Counted from the stretch's first letter, positions 14,191 through 23,808 are shown. The stretch: DNA of 46,603 nt from an uncultured Oceanobacillus sp. (GCA_938004015.1 CALKWU010000032.1:1-46603); one strand, 5' to 3'. Made by a program: numbers and translations. The notes: generated by a model from the sequence alone, not told the origin.

Positions 14191-16989
14191 TTAAAACCAG
14201 GTTTTCGCCTTTTCAAACAGTGATTGCGTCGAATCGAAATAGGTCGGCACCTCCGGGATGGAATCGATGAAAAATTTTCCATATCTCGCTTTCATGATTC
14301 GCGAATCACAAACAAGGACGATTCCCCGATCGGTTTTGGAGCGGATCAGTCTTCCAAAACCTTGCTTGAACTTAATGACAGCATTCGGCAAGGAAAGTTC
14401 CATAAAAGCATTTTTACCTTGTTCTTCTATTTCCTTCGCTTTCGCTTCAAATACCGGATGATTCGGTGGTTGGAATGGCAGACGGACAATCACGAGGCTG
14501 GAAAGATCATCACCAGGGATATCGACCCCTTCCCAAAACGAACTTGTACCGAGCAGAATTGCCCGTTCAAAACGTTGGAAATTCTTTTTCAGTCTCGTTC
14601 TGCTTCCGCTCGTAATCCCTTGTGCGATAAGGACAAACTTTTCTTCCTGCATGATTTCTTTCAAGAGCTGATAGGATTTTCTCAACATATCATAGGAAGT
14701 GAACAATACGAGCATGCGTCCATCGGTAATTTCCGCAAGTGAAAGGATTGCTTCACTCGTTGCATAGACGAAATCTTCTCCCTTCCCATACCGGACATCC
14801 GGAAAATCATTGGGAATCAACAATTGGACTTGATCTTTCAAGGAAAAAGGTGAACTGATTTGTTTCGTAATCGGTTCGGAATCTTTCAGGCCAAGCCTTT
14901 CCATGATGAACCGGAAAGAATTTTTCATCGTTAACGTTGCACTTGTCAAAATTACGCTTTCTTTGTTGGAAAACAACTCATCCTTCAACAACGTTGCGAC
15001 CGATGTCGGTTCGCTAAATAAAAAGACAGCTTGATTTGAGCCTCGTGTTTCCATTTCAACCCATCTCACTTGGTTCAAATCCTGTTTGGAGTGGAAGTAC
15101 TGTGCCAAACGGTCGACATAGGACTTTAAACTTTCCATCATCTGAAGCAATTCCTGCTTGTCATATTTATTGTAATCATCAAGTTGATCCAAGGTGCGGT
15201 CAACGTCAGTCAAAAAGTCGATAAGATCCCGGTATCGGGAGATGAGCCGGTTTGCCGTTTCAATGATATGTCCCAATTCATCCGAATGGAAATCTTCTTC
15301 ATGGAACCGATGTTGGATTCTTCCGATATCATTTAATGATTTGTTGTTCTGTGCATTTTCCACATAAAGAAATAAAAGCTGGAACAGTTCATCGATTTGG
15401 AATTTCGCATCATCATACATTCGATCCCATTCATCAAAAAATCCTTGTTTGAACTCGCTTTTATACTTTTCGACAATGTATCCGAAATGTTTTTGTTCTT
15501 CATGACGCCCGATTTGGTTCAACGTATATTGCATGGAGACATTATCGATTTTCAATCCATAATGTCTTGCAGCTGTATCTTCAAAATGATGGGCTTCATC
15601 GATGATCAACTTATCATATGCCGGTAAAAACTGGTACTCATGGAACATATCTGTACATAACAAAGCATGGTTTGTGATGACTAAATCTGCCCGTTGCGCT
15701 CGTCGTTTAGCGCGTGTGTAATAGGAATATCGGAACCATGGAGACGACGGATCGAGATTTCTTTCCGTTTCTGCGGAAATTCGATTGAAAAAGGCATAGC
15801 CACCTGCCGGAAGTTGAATTTCATCAATATCCCCTGTTACCGTTTCAGTCAACCAAACGAGAAGAATCGCCTTTGTCAATGTGATATCGTAGTTATCCCA
15901 TTCAGAATGGTTCAATTCATGTAAAAACCGCTCTAAACTAAGGTAATGGCTTCTTCCTTTCAGCACGGTTGCTTCGATTGGAAAAGGGACGATTTCCTTA
16001 AGCAAAGGAATTTCCTCGTCCAACAGTTGACCTTGCAATTGCGTCGTATATGTACTGATGATGACACGCTTTTGTTTTTCAACCGCCTCATACAATGCCG
16101 GCAAAAGATATGCAAGGGATTTCCCTGTTCCCGTTTCTGCCTCAATTAACGCATGGCGTTTCATTTGGAACGCATCGTAAATCGTTTCCGACATTTCCCG
16201 TTGTCCATCCCGTTTTTCATAATGTTCGAGATGTTTGGACAACGCTCCCTTTTCTTCATAAATATCATCCAAATAGTCGCCGAAAGAAGTCGTGAGTTCG
16301 GGCTTTTCCCGAGACGGAAAGTCATCCATTTTAAAAGCCAATCCTTGATATGTAACAAACCCATCCTCTTCATGGAATGCAAAACTTTTTTGTTCCATCG
16401 CTTCTTCCAGCAAAAGATCCAAATCGGAGAGGAATTTCTTTTCCAACTTGCGTAAATGATATAACGTCTCGTAAGGCAATTGGAACAGCTTTTCTTTCAG
16501 TTTGAGAAATATTTTTGCTGTCACGTAGGCATCGGATAGCGCCCGGTGGGGATGATTATGCTGTATGCCGAGATATGTTGCCAGTTGGGACAGTTTATAG
16601 CTCGGAGATTTCGGAAACAGAATACGGGACAATTCAACCGTGTCTATGACTGGATTTTGCAATGGTTTTATGCCGCTGTTTTCCAGTTCTGTATTCAAAA
16701 ACCCCATATCAAAGGGTACATTGTGAGCAATCAAATAACTATCTTCAAACAATTGGACGATTGATTCGGCTTTGTCCACAAAAACCGGGGCATCCTTCAC
16801 ATCTTCATCCGTAATGTTGGTCAAATTCGTAATAAAGGGAGGAATCGCTTGATCCGGATTCAATAAAGTATTCCGTTTGTCGACGATATCATTCCCCTTG
16901 ATGACCACCATACCGATTTCGATGATTTTGTCATTATTTTCAGGAGAATGTCCGGTTGTTTCCAAATCAATCACTACAAATTTATCCAA
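14191..16989 (-). CDS. dinG: DinG-family exonuclease/helicase-like protein
   Basis: A 932-residue fusion of an N-terminal DnaQ-type 3'-5' exonuclease and an XPD/DinG superfamily 2 helicase-like region. The exonuclease residues D8 and E10 (DLETTG), D94, H148 and D153 form a complete DEDDh set. The ATPase part has a Walker A, AETGTGKS, at about 285 and DEAH at about 455. The four-cysteine iron-sulfur motif of E. coli DinG is not visible. Gram-positive homologues act as nucleases with little helicase activity. TTG at 16989 is preferred to GTG at 16995 because GGAGG lies seven bases before it. Confidence 0.92.
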   Translation of the reverse strand: MDKFVVIDLETTGHSPENNDKIIEIGMVVIKGNDIVDKRNTLLNPDQAIPPFITNLTNITDEDVKDAPVFVDKAESIVQLFEDSYLIAHNVPFDMGFLNTELENSGIKPLQNPVIDTVELSRILFPKSPSYKLSQLATYLGIQHNHPHRALSDAYVTAKIFLKLKEKLFQLPYETLYHLRKLEKKFLSDLDLLLEEAMEQKSFAFHEEDGFVTYQGLAFKMDDFPSREKPELTTSFGDYLDDIYEEKGALSKHLEHYEKRDGQREMSETIYDAFQMKRHALIEAETGTGKSLAYLLPALYEAVEKQKRVIISTYTTQLQGQLLDEEIPLLKEIVPFPIEATVLKGRSHYLSLERFLHELNHSEWDNYDITLTKAILLVWLTETVTGDIDEIQLPAGGYAFFNRISAETERNLDPSSPWFRYSYYTRAKRRAQRADLVITNHALLCTDMFHEYQFLPAYDKLIIDEAHHFEDTAARHYGLKIDNVSMQYTLNQIGRHEEQKHFGYIVEKYKSEFKQGFFDEWDRMYDDAKFQIDELFQLLFLYVENAQNNKSLNDIGRIQHRFHEEDFHSDELGHIIETANRLISRYRDLIDFLTDVDRTLDQLDDYNKYDKQELLQMMESLKSYVDRLAQYFHSKQDLNQVRWVEMETRGSNQAVFLFSEPTSVATLLKDELFSNKESVILTSATLTMKNSFRFIMERLGLKDSEPITKQISSPFSLKDQVQLLIPNDFPDVRYGKGEDFVYATSEAILSLAEITDGRMLVLFTSYDMLRKSYQLLKEIMQEEKFVLIAQGITSGSRTRLKKNFQRFERAILLGTSSFWEGVDIPGDDLSSLVIVRLPFQPPNHPVFEAKAKEIEEQGKNAFMELSLPNAVIKFKQGFGRLIRSKTDRGIVLVCDSRIMKARYGKFFIDSIPEVPTYFDSTQSLFEKAKTWF

Positions 16990-17131
16990 TTCCACACCTC
17001 CATCCTCTCCATTATATACGTCTTATAGGGAAAAAGGAAAGAGAACGGAGCAAAAATAATTGCAAAAGGTGATAAAGGCTGCAACCATTTCAGGACCGAC
17101 GATAAAAGAATACGAATTGAGCTGGAAACGC

Positions 17132-18109
17132 TCAAAACCATTCGATTTCCGCTGAATAAATGTTTTCTTTCTGTCCGGAATGATCGATGATGACAAGAGC
17201 ACCATCCTCGGCGATTCCGTGAAACAGCACGTCTTTTTCTTCTTTAGGTGTTTTGATTCGGATGGTTTTCCCGAGCTTCAAACTGTAACTTTCCCATTTC
17301 TTTCTAATAGGGGGAAACCCATTATCCATATAATCGTCATACGCTTTTTCAAACCGGTTAAAAAACTGTCGGATGATCGACTGGATCCGCCATTTTTTTC
17401 CTGTCTCCAAGAAAAGGGATGTCGCTTGATAATTGGTTGTCTCCGGCAAGTCCTTTTCCGTATGATTGATATTGAGCCCGATTCCTAACACGATATATTG
17501 GATCCTGTCTTGTTCTGCCTGCATTTCAGTTAAAATGCCTGCGACTTTTTTCTTTTGCAACAACACATCATTCGGCCATTTGATCATCGGCTCGACCGCG
17601 AAATCTTCTTTCAAGAGATCGGCCACGACGGTTGCCGTAAGCAAAGTCAATTGCGGTGCCTGCTGTGGTAAAATTTCCGGCCGCAAAAGGATGCTAAGCC
17701 ACATCCCCTTGTTTTCAAGAGATTGCCATTTTCGATTCAATCTGCCCCTTCCTTCTGTTTGCTTATCGAGGATTGCGACGGTCCCGTGATCCGCCCCTTC
17801 TTGTGCCGCTTCATGAATCAACACTTGAGTGGACGCCCCTTCTCTTTTATGGATGATCGTCTGGCCGAGCCATTTCGTTTTCAATCCCCACTTGATAGTA
17901 TTTTCACTTACTTTATCCGGTTGTTCAATGATCCGATAGCCTTTTCTCGGCACCCCTTCAATGACATATCCATCCTTCTTCAATGCGTTTACATGTTTCC
18001 ATACACTGTTCCGGGAAATGCCTAAACGTTTTGATATTTCTTGGCCGGATATATAATCGTCCTCGTTGGCAGATAAAATCTCAATCAGTCGGTTTCGTGT
18101 TGTGTCCAT
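17132..18109 (-). CDS. birA: Biotin-protein ligase and biotin operon repressor
   Basis: A 325-residue bifunctional protein that attaches biotin to carboxylase carrier proteins and represses biotin genes when loaded with biotinyl-AMP. A winged helix-turn-helix occupies about 1-60 (ISKRLGISRNSVWKHVNAL). The ligase domain has GRGRLNRKW at 120-128 and KWPND at 177-181, followed by a small C-terminal domain. ATG 18109 has AAAGGA nine bases upstream; another ATG at 18118 touches the site. It overlaps cca by 25 bases. The panBCD genes that follow birA in B. subtilis are absent. Confidence 0.95.
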   Translation of the reverse strand: MDTTRNRLIEILSANEDDYISGQEISKRLGISRNSVWKHVNALKKDGYVIEGVPRKGYRIIEQPDKVSENTIKWGLKTKWLGQTIIHKREGASTQVLIHEAAQEGADHGTVAILDKQTEGRGRLNRKWQSLENKGMWLSILLRPEILPQQAPQLTLLTATVVADLLKEDFAVEPMIKWPNDVLLQKKKVAGILTEMQAEQDRIQYIVLGIGLNINHTEKDLPETTNYQATSLFLETGKKWRIQSIIRQFFNRFEKAYDDYMDNGFPPIRKKWESYSLKLGKTIRIKTPKEEKDVLFHGIAEDGALVIIDHSGQKENIYSAEIEWF

Positions 18110-19284
18110 TTCAACCATTCCTTTATTTTCTCGTAATCATTCGCCACTTCTCCTAGGATGACAGCTTCTTCCGTCTGATCAAGGAGTCGTTTTACCCAAG
18201 GACCACCTTTTCTTTCCGGAAACAAATTCAAAAGGTCATGGCCATCGATGGCCAAATCATTTCTTGATTGGATGGGTAATTTCTCTTTCCGCTTCTTCAT
18301 TTCGCCAACGGTAATTTTAGAGTTGAACAACAACTGAGTTAAACGTATAAAAGAGGCAAAATGTTCTTCAGCAATATGGTAAATCCCGATTTCGTCAAGC
18401 CCATTCGTTGCAAAATGGTGTAAAGCTTCCACTAGTTCAATCGCCAATCGTTTCGTCCGATTGGAACATTTCCACCCTGTCACCCACCGGGAAATGGTGA
18501 TTTCCGGAAATAGATAATGGAAAAGGGCGATCACCTCCGCAAATTCCGAAAGAGGCAAAAGTTTGTTTGGAAGCTTTTCAATCAAATCCGGTTCATCCTT
18601 GAAAACCGGTAAAACTTCATAAATTTTCGTATCCAGAAAATATTTCATGCCGATCGTAATATGATCACCAGCAAAGAACTGTTCCATTTCCTTCGTAATC
18701 CGTTCGATGGAAATATCCAATACGGCGGATTTACATGCAATCATTGCTTCATACGTGCTTTCTTCAATGCGAAAGCCGAGTTGGCTCGAAAAGCGGAGCG
18801 CCCGGATAATACGTAAAGCATCTTCCCCGAACCGCTCTTTCCCTTCCCCAACCGTCCGAATGATTTTTCGTTCCAAATCTTTCCTGCCGCCGAATAAATC
18901 GATGATATTCCCTTCTTTATCCATTGCCAAGGCGTTCATCGTGAAATCACGGCGCTGGAGATCTTCTTCAATGTTCCGAATGAATTCCACATGATCGGGA
19001 TGCCTTCCGTCCGAATAATCCCCTTCCGTCCGGAATGTCGTAACTTCATAGGATTCATGATCATGCCGGACAATGACCGTTCCATGTTCAATGCCTACCG
19101 GAATGACAGTGGGAAATATGGTTTGGATGACATCAGGTGTCGCCGATGTTGCAATATCGATGTCTTTAACAGGTCTATCCAACAACAAATCGCGCACGCA
19201 GCCGCCGACAAAATAGGCTTCATGCTGGTGCGCTTCAATGGTTTCGAGTATGGGAGTTGCCTTCAGAAACTTTTCGGTCAACAT
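18085..19284 (-). CDS. cca: CCA-adding tRNA nucleotidyltransferase
   Basis: A 399-residue class II enzyme that builds or repairs the 3' CCA of tRNAs. The head has YFVGGCVRD at about 24-32 and the metal-binding DID at 41-43; the RRDFTMNALA motif and the neck with ALRIIRALRFSSQLGF follow. The ATG at 19284 is chosen for fit to the family N-terminus and a GGTGAT site; an alternative TTG at 19305 overlaps the bshA stop. Its 3' end overlaps birA. Confidence 0.94.
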   Translation of the reverse strand: MLTEKFLKATPILETIEAHQHEAYFVGGCVRDLLLDRPVKDIDIATSATPDVIQTIFPTVIPVGIEHGTVIVRHDHESYEVTTFRTEGDYSDGRHPDHVEFIRNIEEDLQRRDFTMNALAMDKEGNIIDLFGGRKDLERKIIRTVGEGKERFGEDALRIIRALRFSSQLGFRIEESTYEAMIACKSAVLDISIERITKEMEQFFAGDHITIGMKYFLDTKIYEVLPVFKDEPDLIEKLPNKLLPLSEFAEVIALFHYLFPEITISRWVTGWKCSNRTKRLAIELVEALHHFATNGLDEIGIYHIAEEHFASFIRLTQLLFNSKITVGEMKKRKEKLPIQSRNDLAIDGHDLLNLFPERKGGPWVKRLLDQTEEAVILGEVANDYEKIKEWLKWTQHETD

Positions 19285-19301
19285 ATCATCACCGTATTCT
19301 T

Positions 19302-20420
19302 TCAATATAATAAACGTTCATATAAATCGGTATATTGTTTCACAATTTTTAGGGAATGGAATTTTTCAGAAACGCGCTCGATTGCTTGTTTGGAAAATTT
19401 TTCATACAGATCGGTATCTTGCAGTAATTTCAACGCATATTCCGCTGCTTTTTCCACATTCCCTTTTTCGACGACAAAACCTGTTTCCCCATGGGACAGC
19501 ACTTCCGGTATGCCGCCGATATTTGTTCCGATTCCCGGTATACCACATGCCATCGCTTCAAGAAGAACAAGTCCGAAACTTTCTTTTTCCGACATTAATA
19601 GCATCAAGTCACTGATCGCGATCAAATCACTGATATTGTTTTGTTTTCCCAAAAATAAAACACGGTCTTCCAGCCTCAATTGAGAAACTAATGTCTTTGC
19701 TGTTGAATATTCCGGCCCATCACCTACAAGCAACAATTTGCATGGCATTTCTTTTTGGATGAGATGGAAAGTGCGGATAATGTCGGGAACACGCTTCACT
19801 TTCCGGAAGTTCGAAATATGGATGAGGACTTTTTCCTCTTGTTGAATACCGCAATGTTCTTTCAAATCAGGTGCTTCAAATGGATAATACTCTTTTTCAT
19901 TGACGAAATTGTAAATCACTTCAATCGGATAAGTTGTTCCGACAATCTGTTCCGTTTGTTTTTTCAAACTCTTTGACACACTTGTCACTGCATCGGAATG
20001 TTCAATTCCGTATTTGATCATTTTTTTGAACGTATCGTCAATTCCAAGAACGCTTATATCCGTACCATGCAAAGTAGTGACGACTTTTACATCGTGTTCA
20101 GCCATATCCCTGGCCAAGATGGCACAAACTGCATGTGGTATGGCGTAATGGACGTGTAGGATGTCCAATTTTTCCTCGTCGATCACTTCGGCCATTTTCG
20201 AAGCGAGTGCCAAATCGTAAGGCGGATATTGGAAGACAGGGTAGTGGTTCATTTCCACTTGATGGTAAAAAACACCAGCATGGAATGCGTCCAGGCGGAA
20301 CGGGATGCTGGAAGTGATGAAATGCACTTCATGGCCATTTTCAGCAAGAAGCATACCCAATTCTGTCGCTATCACTCCCGAACCACCGACAGTCGGATAA
20401 CAAGTGACTCCGATTTTCAT
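19302..20420 (-). CDS. bshA: N-acetyl-alpha-D-glucosaminyl L-malate synthase BshA
   Basis: A 372-residue GT4 glycosyltransferase that joins malate to UDP-N-acetylglucosamine, the first step of bacillithiol synthesis. The N-terminus MKIGVTCYPTVGGSG, the THLHGTD-like TTLHGTDISVLG and the C-terminal ESFGLVLLEAMACGIPGIGT nucleotide-sugar motif are typical. The start ATG overlaps the mgsA stop as ATGA, so translation is coupled. The bshB1 deacetylase gene that normally lies between mgsA and bshA in B. subtilis is missing. Confidence 0.93.
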   Translation of the reverse strand: MKIGVTCYPTVGGSGVIATELGMLLAENGHEVHFITSSIPFRLDAFHAGVFYHQVEMNHYPVFQYPPYDLALASKMAEVIDEEKLDILHVHYAIPHAVCAILARDMAEHDVKVVTTLHGTDISVLGIDDTFKKMIKYGIEHSDAVTSVSKSLKKQTEQIVGTTYPIEVIYNFVNEKEYYPFEAPDLKEHCGIQQEEKVLIHISNFRKVKRVPDIIRTFHLIQKEMPCKLLLVGDGPEYSTAKTLVSQLRLEDRVLFLGKQNNISDLIAISDLMLLMSEKESFGLVLLEAMACGIPGIGTNIGGIPEVLSHGETGFVVEKGNVEKAAEYALKLLQDTDLYEKFSKQAIERVSEKFHSLKIVKQYTDLYERLLY

Positions 20421-20833
20421 TTGCCATGACTTTCTTTCTCTTTTACGATCTCCCGCCATTGAAAATCTCCCCGTTCTAATCCCTGTATGAAAATCTCCGC
20501 AGCAGCGATATTCGTCGCCAGAGGGATTCGATACACATCGCATAACCGCATGAGGGCTGTTACATCCGGTTCATGAGGTTGAGCAGTGAGGGGATCCCGG
20601 AAAAAGATGACCATATCCATTTCGTTATCGGCGATCAAACCGCCTATTTGTTGGTCACCTCCAAGAGGTCCGGATTGGAATCGATGGATCGGGAGGTTTG
20701 TCGCTTCCCCAATCAGTTTTCCCGTCGTTCCCGTAGCAAAAAGCTCATGTTTGTTCAAAATGTGTTCATACGCTATCGTGAATTGGATCATATCTTCTTT
20801 CTTCTTATCATGGGCAATAAGTGCAATTTTCAT
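20417..20833 (-). CDS. mgsA: Methylglyoxal synthase
   Basis: A 138-residue enzyme converting dihydroxyacetone phosphate to methylglyoxal and phosphate, a bypass of lower glycolysis. H8 in IALIAHD, TGTTG at 34-38, the catalytic aspartate D60 in SGPLGGDQQIGG and the FFRDPL/QPHEPD segments are conserved. It lies between dapB and bshA; methylglyoxal is detoxified with bacillithiol, made from bshA. Confidence 0.96.
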   Translation of the reverse strand: MKIALIAHDKKKEDMIQFTIAYEHILNKHELFATGTTGKLIGEATNLPIHRFQSGPLGGDQQIGGLIADNEMDMVIFFRDPLTAQPHEPDVTALMRLCDVYRIPLATNIAAAEIFIQGLERGDFQWREIVKEKESHGK

Positions 20834-20850
20834 CTTCAGCGACCTCTCTT

Positions 20851-21645
20851 TTATAATATATTTTCCAAACCGTAAACAAGCTTGTCCAATTCCAACACTT
20901 TATAAATCGAAAACTTGATTCCTTCCATAAAAGAATTGCGGTCAATCGAATCATGACGAATCGTGAGCGTTTGTCCAGGGCCACCGAAAATCACTTCCTG
21001 GTGGGCGACAAGACCTGGAAGCCGTAAGCTGTGGATGTGCATCCCGTCCAAATCGGCTCCACGAGCACCCCGCAGATTTTCCCTTTCTTCCGGATGTCCT
21101 TGTTTTTTCTTTTCTCTCGACTTACGGATCATTTCCGCTGTTTTGATTGCTGTACCAGATGGTGCATCGACTTTTTGGTCATGATGCATCTCGATGATCT
21201 CCACATCGGAAAAATATTTCGCTGCCATTTCGGAAAATTTCATCATAAGCACCGCACCGATCGCAAAATTTGGAGCGATGATGCAACCGATATGGTTGTT
21301 TGTTGCGATTTCTTTCAGTTCTTCGACACGTTCTTCTGTAAAGCCCGATGTTCCGATCACTGCCCGGATCCGGTGTTCCAGAGAGGCTTTTGTATGTTCA
21401 TAACCGGATTCCGGTGTTGTCAAATCGATGAAGACATCCGCCTCCACTTTGGTGAAACATTGCACCGGATCCTCAAAAACCGGAATCGCTGCATCGGAGT
21501 ATTCTACTATGTCTTTAAGCATTTTTCCATCATGTTTCCGGTCGACAACTGCGACCAAGTTGAAATCCGCTTGCTTTTCAATCATGCGGATCGCTTCACT
21601 TCCCATTTTTCCCCTTGGCCCTGCTAAAATAATGTTGATTGGCAT
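20851..21645 (-). CDS. dapB: 4-hydroxy-tetrahydrodipicolinate reductase
   Basis: A 264-residue NAD(P)H enzyme of the diaminopimelate/lysine pathway, which also feeds spore dipicolinate. The nucleotide motif GPRGKMG lies at about 9-15; the catalytic region EIIEMHHDQKVDAPSGTA is intact. ATG 21645 follows GAGGTG; a longer in-frame extension runs back toward ypjD and is not needed. Located between ypjD and mgsA as in B. subtilis. Confidence 0.96.
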   Translation of the reverse strand: MPINIILAGPRGKMGSEAIRMIEKQADFNLVAVVDRKHDGKMLKDIVEYSDAAIPVFEDPVQCFTKVEADVFIDLTTPESGYEHTKASLEHRIRAVIGTSGFTEERVEELKEIATNNHIGCIIAPNFAIGAVLMMKFSEMAAKYFSDVEIIEMHHDQKVDAPSGTAIKTAEMIRKSREKKKQGHPEERENLRGARGADLDGMHIHSLRLPGLVAHQEVIFGGPGQTLTIRHDSIDRNSFMEGIKFSIYKVLELDKLVYGLENIL

Positions 21646-21674
21646 GACTGACACCTCTTCATCTTCTAACATTT

Positions 21675-22001
21675 CTATTTTTTCGTCCATCTGTTTTTAT
21701 CTCTTGTTTCAAATTTCGTCATCGATCGCTCAAAACTTTCCGATAAGTCGATTTCCAAAGAATTTGCGAAACTGGCCAGGACGAACAAAAGATCGCCGAT
21801 TTCCTCTTCAATCGTCTTTTCTTCTTCTGTTTCTTTTTTCGGTTTTTCTCCATAGTGGTGGTTCACTTCACGGGCAAGCTCGCCGACTTCCTCTGCAAGC
21901 CTGGCAACCATCGTCAATGGGGAAAAATAGCCTTCTTTAAATTGGCTGATATAATCATCGACACGTTTTTGGATTTCCTTGGTCGTGTAGCTTTCCTCCA
22001 T
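21675..22001 (-). CDS. ypjD: MazG-like nucleotide pyrophosphohydrolase YpjD
   Basis: A 108-residue all-alpha NTP pyrophosphatase of the MazG family. The metal-binding residues appear in LAEEVGELAREV and in EEEIGDLLFVLASFAN. It probably hydrolyses non-canonical or surplus nucleotides; the substrate is not deducible. ATG 22001 is preferred as AGGAG lies seven bases upstream. It is the first gene of the ypjD-dapB-mgsA-bshA-cca-birA run. Confidence 0.92.
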   Translation of the reverse strand: MEESYTTKEIQKRVDDYISQFKEGYFSPLTMVARLAEEVGELAREVNHHYGEKPKKETEEEKTIEEEIGDLLFVLASFANSLEIDLSESFERSMTKFETRDKNRWTKK

Positions 22002-22041
22002 CTTCATTCTCCTTTGTTTTTGCAAGGTTCGCCTTATTTTC

Positions 22042-22070
22042 ATCTTAGCCAACATGCAACTATTTGACAA
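22042..22070 (-). promoter_or_regulatory. Sigma-A promoter of the ypjD-dapB-mgsA operon
   Basis: Minus strand TTGTCA and TAAGAT are 17 bases apart, about 40 bases before ypjD. Confidence 0.6.
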
Positions 22071-22098
22071 ATATTTTCTTTATTCTTTCATAAATTTG

Positions 22099-22125
22099 TT
22101 GATACAGTTCATAATCAAGTATAAT
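22099..22125 (+). promoter_or_regulatory. Promoter of the YitT-family gene
   Basis: TTGATA and a perfect TATAAT are separated by 15 bases, slightly short; TTGTTG with an 18-base spacer is an alternative. It is divergent from the ypjD promoter. Confidence 0.5.
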
Positions 22126-22164
22126 TGGGTTTGTAACGAGGACGTGTGAGGAGGAATAGTAAGG

Positions 22165-23034
22165 ATGGTTTTCGGTCTCAGGTTAAAAAGCATTGCATTC
22201 ATACTGCTTGGAGCGGCTATTTATGCCTTTGGTCTCGTCCATTTCAATATGCAACACAATCTCGGAGAAGGCGGTTTTACTGGGATCACATTATTGCTAT
22301 ATTTCTTGTGGCAATGGGATCCTGCCATCATGAATATTTTGTTGAATGTCCCGGTGTTTTTCATCGGCTGGAAACTGTTAGGCAGGAACACGTTTATCTA
22401 CACGTTGATCGGTACATCCGCCGTATCTTTATTTCTATATATTTTCCAGCTTTATCAATTTGATATTAACTTGCAAGAAGATATGACACTTGTCGCCTTG
22501 TTCGCAGGAGTATTCATCGGAGTCGGGCTCGGCATCATTTTCCGTTTCGGTGGAACTACTGGCGGTGTGGATATCATCGCCCGTCTAGCCAATAAATATT
22601 TCGGTTGGAGTATGGGAAATACGATGTTCCTTTTCGATTTGATCGTCATTTCTTCTTCCGTTGTATTAATCCTTGATTTAGTCCAAGGAATGTACACACT
22701 CGTCGCCGTCTATCTGGGCGCCCGAGTGATCGATATGATCCAAGAAGGTGCTTACCTCGCAAAAGGAGCGATCATCATTTCGGAAAACAACGAGCAAATC
22801 GCCAAAGAAATCCAAGAAAAAATGGAACGAGGCGTCACCGTTTTAAAAGGAAGAGGAAGTTTTACAGGGGTGGAACGGCAAGTTTTATATTGTGTCGTTG
22901 CCAGAAATGAAATCGTCCGCTTGAAAAACATTATTTCACGGATCGATCCCCACGCTTTTGTTTCCATCAGTACAGTACAAGACGTTCAAGGAGAAGGGTT
23001 CACTCTTGATGAAAACAAAGAGCCGATCCATTAA
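22165..23034 (+). CDS. ypjC: YitT-family membrane protein (YpjC-like)
   Basis: A 289-residue protein with five or six predicted membrane helices in the first 190 residues (DUF161-type YitT membrane region, with GGTTGGVDIIARL) and a C-terminal soluble DUF2179 domain containing GVTVLKGRGSFTGVERQVLYCVV. The molecular function of this family is unproven. An AGGAGG site lies ten bases before the ATG, a long spacing. It is the only + strand gene between ponA and the right end; in this neighbourhood it corresponds to B. subtilis ypjC. Confidence 0.85.
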   Translation: MVFGLRLKSIAFILLGAAIYAFGLVHFNMQHNLGEGGFTGITLLLYFLWQWDPAIMNILLNVPVFFIGWKLLGRNTFIYTLIGTSAVSLFLYIFQLYQFDINLQEDMTLVALFAGVFIGVGLGIIFRFGGTTGGVDIIARLANKYFGWSMGNTMFLFDLIVISSSVVLILDLVQGMYTLVAVYLGARVIDMIQEGAYLAKGAIIISENNEQIAKEIQEKMERGVTVLKGRGSFTGVERQVLYCVVARNEIVRLKNIISRIDPHAFVSISTVQDVQGEGFTLDENKEPIH

Positions 23035-23078
23035 GAAACGATGGGCATTCCCATTCCATTGGAAACAAATGACATCAC

Positions 23079-23130
23079 AAAAAAGAGTCCGGACTTGTAA
23101 TGCCTGTCCAGACCTCTTTTGTGCTTTTTT
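23079..23130. terminator. Terminator between ypjC and the YugP-like gene
   Basis: An imperfect hairpin, AAAAGAGTCCGGAC with GTCCAGACCTCTTTT, is followed by a T run on the + strand. It separates convergent genes. Confidence 0.75.
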
Positions 23131-23133
23131 TTG

Positions 23134-23808
23134 CTATTCCCTGCTGTTCAAAAACAAAAGGATGAATCGGACCAATTCCAAAACAGCGACAAGCGCTGCC
23201 GCCACATAAGTGAGTGCAGCTGCATCCAATACTTTCTTTGTTTCCCGCTCTTCTTCGTTTCGAATGATTCCAGTCGAAATCAATTGGGTCATCGCCCGGT
23301 TCGACGCATCAAATTCAACCGGTAGGGTGACGAGTTGGAACAGTACGGCTGCTGAAAAGAAGAGGATTCCTAAGAGGAACCATCCCGCACTGCCCAAGAA
23401 AAGTCCAATCACGATAAGTACAAAGGCGAGATTTGAACCGAGGTTGGCAGCTGGCACCAATGCACTTCTAAAACGTAAAAATGCATAGTCTTCTTGGTCT
23501 TGGATAGCATGTCCCACTTCATGGGCTGCAACTGCTGATGAAGCCATGGAGCGTCCATGGTAAATATCCGGTGAAAGTCTGACAACTTTAGAACGCGGAT
23601 CATAGTGGTCCGTCAACGTTCCCTTTGTCTGTTCAATATTTACGTGATACAATCCATTCTCATCCAAAATTTTCCGTGCGACTTCCGCACCAGTCATTTG
23701 GGAAGATGTCGGTTTTTTCGAGTATTTGCTGTAAGCTGATCGAACTTTTCCTTGTGCCCATAATGGAATGATCAAAATAAGCAATAAATATATGAGATAT
23801 CCGCCCAT
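23134..23808 (-). CDS. YugP-like neutral zinc metallopeptidase
   Basis: A 224-residue membrane metalloprotease of the YugP family (Zn-dependent peptidase class 2). An N-terminal membrane helix is followed by the soluble HEVGHAIQDQEDYAF zinc motif, then two or three hydrophobic helices and a C-terminal one. Substrate is unknown. GGAGGG precedes the ATG. In B. subtilis yugP lies elsewhere, so this placement between ypjC and ypjB is a local difference. It has its own promoter overlapping the ypjB stop. Confidence 0.9.
   Translation of the reverse strand: MGGYLIYLLLILIIPLWAQGKVRSAYSKYSKKPTSSQMTGAEVARKILDENGLYHVNIEQTKGTLTDHYDPRSKVVRLSPDIYHGRSMASSAVAAHEVGHAIQDQEDYAFLRFRSALVPAANLGSNLAFVLIVIGLFLGSAGWFLLGILFFSAAVLFQLVTLPVEFDASNRAMTQLISTGIIRNEEERETKKVLDAAALTYVAAALVAVLELVRFILLFLNSRE

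Noticed and set aside
13935..14282. 115-codon minus strand frame across the dinG 3' end and the dinG-ypmB gap
   Set aside because: It overlaps the dinG C-terminus in another frame and lacks a ribosome binding site; the 50-residue frame at 13925-14077 is the better candidate in this gap.
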